From UBA1801 sp035353395 (GTDB taxonomy: Bacteria > Acidobacteriota > Holophagae > Holophagales > Holophagaceae): 64,000 nucleotides of DNA. Below, piece by piece: positions 60,641 through 64,000 of the stretch. A program made the position numbers and the translations under genes. The stretch is from contig DAOPZL010000005.1 of assembly GCA_035353395.1 (NCBI GenBank), positions 1 through 64,000 on the forward strand, read 5' to 3'. Under the pieces are notes generated by a model. That model worked only from the letters and a program-made list of their open reading frames with translations. It was not told the origin of the DNA and searched no databases. Position 1 is the first letter of the stretch; the number at the start of each line of letters is the position of its first letter.

Positions 60641-62653
60641 CTAGCCCGCCGCGAGCCGCCCCCGATCCGTGAGGCTCGCCCCCTTCCGCCCCTTCCCGGG
60701 CTGGGTGAACCCGAAGGATTCGGCCCTGAGGAGAAGGCTTCGGATCATGGCCTCCGTCAGGTGGGGGCATTCCCTGGCCGCGAACTCGGCGAGGTGGTTG
60801 CGGCCGAGGTGGCCCTGGTCCCGCAGCTTCCTCAGCAGCCACAGCAGGTCCGCCCCGAGCACATCCTGGAGCATCTCCCCCCGGGAGACGGATTTCTCCT
60901 CCCGCAGGTACTCGGGAAGATCCTTCACGGGCACGGGCTTGCACCCGTCGTGCACGGTGATCAGGTATTCGACGGCATTCATGAGCTGGCGGATGTTCCC
61001 GGGCCACGCGTAGGCGTGGAGGCGCTCCAGGGTCTCCTGCGACACGACCGCACTGGCCCTGCAGTATTTCCCGTGGCTGAACCGCCTGAAGAACTGGTCC
61101 AGCAGCAGGGGGACGTCCTCCCTGCGCTCCCGGAGGCTGGGAACCCGCAAGGGCAGCACCGTCAGCCGGTAGTACAGATCCTCCCGGAAGGTACCCTTGC
61201 CCACCTCCGAGACCAGGTCCTTGTTGGTGGCCGCGATCACGCGCACGTCGACGGGGATGAGCTTCCGGCCGCCGACGGGCCTCACCTGGCGTTCCTGCAG
61301 CACCCGCAGCAGCCGCACCTGGAATTCCAGGGGAGCATCCCCGATCTCGTCGAGGAAGATCGTCCCGCCGTGCGCTTCGGCGAACAGCCCCCGGCGCCCC
61401 CCCTTCTTGGCGCCCGTGAACGCGCCTTCCTCGTAGCCGAACAGCTCGCTTTCCAGGAGGGAGCTGGGAAAGGCCGCGAAGTTCACCGGCACGAAGGGGC
61501 CGCTCCCCCGCTTCGACGCGTTGTGGATGGCCTGGGCGATCAGCTCCTTGCCCGTCCCGCTCTCCCCCTGGATCATGACCGTGGAATCGCTCCGGGACAC
61601 CCGCTTGGCGAAGGAGAGGACCGAGTCCATCTGCGGGCTCTTCGAGAGGATGTCGTTGAAGGTGTAGCGCGCCTCCTGTTCCGACGTCCTCGACTTGCGC
61701 CTCAGCTCGTACTCGAGGGTCTGGATCGTCTGGCTGCTCTCGAAGGCGTAGATGCGACCGACGATGGTTTCCCCCTGGCTCACCGTCTTCTCCCGGACCA
61801 CCATGTCCTGGCCGTAGATCGAAACCACGGCGTTCGAATCCAGGAATTCCGGGTCCGGCGGGAGTCCCGGCACGAGATCCGCGATCTTCCGGTCGACCAT
61901 GGCTTCCGGGTCGGTCCTCAGGACCGTGGACATCGTCTGGTTCCCCAGGATGATCCGGCCCGACAAGTCCGTGTAGAGGATCCCGTTCGGAGCGTGATCC
62001 GCCATCACCTGGAGCGTGTCCCGCATCTGGGAGACGCGCTTGCCGGCCTCGTTGATCTCCCGGAGCAGGCGCGTGATCTCGCAGAGGTGCCTGGACGAGA
62101 TCGAATCCCCGAGCTGGTCCATCATCCCTAGGCACTGGACCAGCTCCACGATGGTCGAGATGTCCGCGTGCCGGGTCCCGATGTCGAGGATCCGCTCGAC
62201 GCAGTCGGGGACCAGCGCCGACTCCCCCGGCGTGACCGCCGTCTTCAGCCGCGGATACGCCCCGATGCCCGGGTAGTAGGGGTGGTAGACCAGGTGATCC
62301 AGGCCGATGCGGAGCAGGTGGTCGATGGCGTCCCTGGCCGTGGTCTCGAAATCGTTGACCAGCAGGACCTCCTCCCCGGCCGGAAGGGTGAGCAGGTCCT
62401 GGATGCGCGTGTAGTCGATCGCACGGCGGGCCAGGATGAACGCCATGCCCTGGTCGATCCGTTCCTGGACCTTCTCGTGGAACCGGGCGTGCTGCCCCGT
62501 GAGGACGGCGATCACCTCCCCGGGCGAGAAGTCGAACTCGTCCCGCAGGCAGTAGTTCTCGACGGAGACGGACTCCTTGAAGAAACGCCTGATCTGCGCG
62601 ACGAAGGTCTCTCCCACCGCCCTGCTGACACTGATCACAACGACCTTCTTCAC
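60641..62653 (-). CDS. Sigma-54-dependent enhancer-binding transcriptional activator
   Basis: 670 aa. The N-terminal sensory region (1-210) resembles a PrpR_N-like domain; a PAS domain follows (about 215-315). The AAA+ domain has Walker A GESGTGKE (363-370), the sigma-54 contact loop GAFTGA (410-415), Walker B TIFLDEIG (431-438) and YRLTVLPLRVPSLRERRED. The C-terminus is not the usual Fis helix-turn-helix; it looks winged-helix (LTEAMIRSLLLRAESFGF, then GKGRKGASLTDRG). It should activate the -24/-12 promoters nearby. Confidence 0.95.
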   Translation of the reverse strand: MKKVVVISVSRAVGETFVAQIRRFFKESVSVENYCLRDEFDFSPGEVIAVLTGQHARFHEKVQERIDQGMAFILARRAIDYTRIQDLLTLPAGEEVLLVNDFETTARDAIDHLLRIGLDHLVYHPYYPGIGAYPRLKTAVTPGESALVPDCVERILDIGTRHADISTIVELVQCLGMMDQLGDSISSRHLCEITRLLREINEAGKRVSQMRDTLQVMADHAPNGILYTDLSGRIILGNQTMSTVLRTDPEAMVDRKIADLVPGLPPDPEFLDSNAVVSIYGQDMVVREKTVSQGETIVGRIYAFESSQTIQTLEYELRRKSRTSEQEARYTFNDILSKSPQMDSVLSFAKRVSRSDSTVMIQGESGTGKELIAQAIHNASKRGSGPFVPVNFAAFPSSLLESELFGYEEGAFTGAKKGGRRGLFAEAHGGTIFLDEIGDAPLEFQVRLLRVLQERQVRPVGGRKLIPVDVRVIAATNKDLVSEVGKGTFREDLYYRLTVLPLRVPSLRERREDVPLLLDQFFRRFSHGKYCRASAVVSQETLERLHAYAWPGNIRQLMNAVEYLITVHDGCKPVPVKDLPEYLREEKSVSRGEMLQDVLGADLLWLLRKLRDQGHLGRNHLAEFAARECPHLTEAMIRSLLLRAESFGFTQPGKGRKGASLTDRGRLAAG

Positions 62654-62725
62654 CCGGCGTTCCTCCCCCTCCAGGGTGTCACAAAAACCCGTTCCCCTCG
62701 TCCCCTGAGCCGGGAGGGTCCTGGT

Positions 62726-63316
62726 TCAGCCCTGGCGTGCGTTGTAGACGAGCCTGGAGCTGCGCCTGAACTGGCGGAAGAGCTCGACGGCCTCCGCCCG
62801 CAGGACGTCCATCCTCGTGGCGATGCCGCGCCCGGCCAGTTCCCCGGCCCATTCCGGGTGGACCGGCCCTTCGTCGAACCCGGTCAGCTCCTCCAGCTCG
62901 GGCCCGCTTCCGGCGATCGTCAGGAAGCGGATGCCCGACCAGAGGAGCGCTCCGTAGCACATGGCGCAGGGGCGCCAGTTCACCACCAGCTCGTGGGCCG
63001 GGATCCCGGGGCCTCCCAGGTCGTAGGTCCCCAGGCGCTTCTGGGCCAGCCCGAGGGCCATGACCTCGGCGTGGGCGCTGGAACAGCCGCTTGCCACCAC
63101 GCGGTTGACGCCGATGGAGACGAGCCTTCCGCTCTCCTGCTCGAAGACCCCGGCGGCGAAGGGCCCCCCGGTGTCCTTCTCGAAGTTGAGCCTCGCCAGT
63201 TCGAGGATCGCCGCCATGCGGCCCTCCACGGCCGGAATGAAGTCCGGCAGGGTTTCCAGGTAGGCGGGAGCCCATTCCGGCATGGTCAGGTGGAGGTCCA
63301 GGCAGGGCGCAGTCAT
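62726..63316 (-). CDS. Cytidine/deoxycytidylate-deaminase-fold nucleoside deaminase
   Basis: 196 aa. Zinc site: HAE in SSAHAEVMAL and PCAMC in RPCAMCYGALLWSGI. The fold is shared by guanine deaminase, tRNA adenosine deaminase and related enzymes. The short insertion and C-terminus (RSSRLVYNARQG) fit a guanine-deaminase-like enzyme better than TadA. ATG 63316 has GGAGG 4 nt upstream. It would release ammonia from a purine or pterin. Confidence 0.9.
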   Translation of the reverse strand: MTAPCLDLHLTMPEWAPAYLETLPDFIPAVEGRMAAILELARLNFEKDTGGPFAAGVFEQESGRLVSIGVNRVVASGCSSAHAEVMALGLAQKRLGTYDLGGPGIPAHELVVNWRPCAMCYGALLWSGIRFLTIAGSGPELEELTGFDEGPVHPEWAGELAGRGIATRMDVLRAEAVELFRQFRRSSRLVYNARQG

Positions 63317-63405
63317 GATGCCTCCAGGATAGTCCATCGCCGAGTCCCCGGCTCGCGGATCCCCGAGGCCATCAGGCCCGCCGGCCCAGGTGTGGGGCAC
63401 TATAC

Positions 63406-63420
63406 TGGCCACACGCTTGC
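63406..63420 (+). promoter_or_regulatory. Possible sigma-54 (-24/-12) promoter for the DDAH-family gene
   Basis: TGGCCA-CACGC-TTGC keeps GG at -24 and TTGC at -12 with exact spacing; two -24 positions differ. An overlapping weaker alternative is GGGCAC-TATAC-TGGC at 63395-63409. It lies 62 nt before ATG 63483; the predicted start is near 63432. Confidence 0.5.
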
Positions 63421-63482
63421 CCCATGCCTGGAAGGCCCGACTTCCCCAGGCGTGCCCCCGCCGGCCATGTCCAGGAGCTTCC

Positions 63483-64000
63483 ATGTTCACGCGCGCCATC
63501 GTCAGGATTCCCGGCGAGAACTTCAGTGAAGGGCTGACCTCCGCGGAGGAGGCGAGGCAGGCCCCCCCCGTCTACGGGAAGGTGCTGCAGCAGCACGCCG
63601 CCTACTGCAAGGCGCTCGAGGCGTGCGGACTGAGGCTGATCGTGCTCGACAAGGATCCTGACTACCCGGATTCGACCTTCGTGGAGGACACCGCCGTCCT
63701 CATCCCCCATGTCGCCATCCTCACCCGTCCGGGGGCTCCGAGCCGCAGGGGCGAGGTGGAGAGGATCCGCGGCACGATCCTCCCGCTGTTCCGGGAACAC
63801 TGCGAGATCACCGCGCCGGGCACCCTCGAGGGCGGCGATATCTGCGAGGCCGGGAACCACTTCTTCATCGGCATCTCCCACCGGACCAACGAGGAAGGAG
63901 CCCGACAGCTGGCCACCTTCCTGGCCCGGGAGGGCCATACCTCAACCTGCGTGGACATCCGGCAGATGACCAGCATCCTGCACCTGAAGAGCGGCATCGC
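63483..64000 (+). CDS. Dimethylarginine dimethylaminohydrolase (DDAH)-family protein, N-terminal part
   Basis: 172 codons visible before the window ends; no stop. Family features are FTRAIVRIPGENF, DYPDSTFVEDTAV (substrate-binding Phe/Glu/Asp), GTLEGGDIC and the catalytic His start in HLKSG; the nucleophilic Cys lies beyond the edge. The family hydrolyses methylarginines to citrulline plus amine, or deiminates related guanidines. ATG 63483 has AGGAG 5 nt upstream. Confidence 0.88.
   Translation, partial: MFTRAIVRIPGENFSEGLTSAEEARQAPPVYGKVLQQHAAYCKALEACGLRLIVLDKDPDYPDSTFVEDTAVLIPHVAILTRPGAPSRRGEVERIRGTILPLFREHCEITAPGTLEGGDICEAGNHFFIGISHRTNEEGARQLATFLAREGHTSTCVDIRQMTSILHLKSGI

Overview
The window is 64 kb of high-GC bacterial chromosome. 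Gene content suggests an anaerobic or facultative, motile, piliated Gram-negative bacterium. Heptose kinase and an OmpA lipoprotein point to an outer membrane, and there is a type IV pilus motor, flagellar regulators (FliW, CsrA, YjfB), HydG, ETF-quinone oxidoreductase and abundant c-di-GMP proteins. I lean towards Acidobacteriota, class Holophagae (Geothrix/Holophaga-like). This is inferred from gene content and protein style, not from a marker-gene search.

Layout. (1) 0-9.3 kb: end of a small Ala/Ser/Thr-rich gene, tmRNA (minus), gmk - S41 peptidase - ABC exporter (plus), then folK, queF, a DUF374 acyltransferase and hslO (minus), followed by a degenerate group II intron. (2) 9.3-18.4 kb: rsmB; pilB-pilT-pilC (minus); a large helical protein of unknown function coupled to a diguanylate cyclase. 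(3) 18.4-28 kb: tmk-holB; two envelope-type unknown proteins; Trm112 - heptose kinase; ETF-QO; a QueD-like protein coupled to signal peptidase; prs coupled to a methyltransferase. (4) 28-33 kb: a minus-strand operon of two unknown proteins, two paralogous FHA-GGDEF proteins and a Ser/Thr kinase; then tRNA-Gln. (5) 33-41.5 kb: ANL-family enzyme, YjbQ, RBBP9-type hydrolase, thpR, ribF, rsmE, RNase D, then a tandem-duplicated fliW, csrA and yjfB. (6) 41.7-48.3 kb: TM1266-like regulator and hydG, a glutamine synthetase with an AT-rich leader, and a FecR - OmpA lipoprotein - CHASE2/HD-GYP operon. (7) 48.3-64 kb: several hydrolases, then a peptide-catabolism region. It holds isoaspartyl peptidase - DUF4438 - histidine phosphatase, M55 D-aminopeptidase, M19 dipeptidase at the end of a dppABCDF operon, a sigma-54 enhancer-binding protein, a deaminase and a DDAH-family hydrolase.

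How they work together. Three signalling themes recur. c-di-GMP turnover is represented by three GGDEF proteins, each with an intact RxxD I-site, and one HD-GYP. Post-transcriptional motility control is represented by FliW-FliW and CsrA. The most coherent system is at 50-64 kb. Four transcription units encoding peptide or amino-acid hydrolysis and uptake carry -24/-12-like sequences, and they lie next to a PAS-containing sigma-54 activator with an unusual C-terminal DNA-binding region. I propose this as a local sigma-54 peptide and damaged-amino-acid scavenging regulon. The promoters are read from sequence; the regulatory links are inference.
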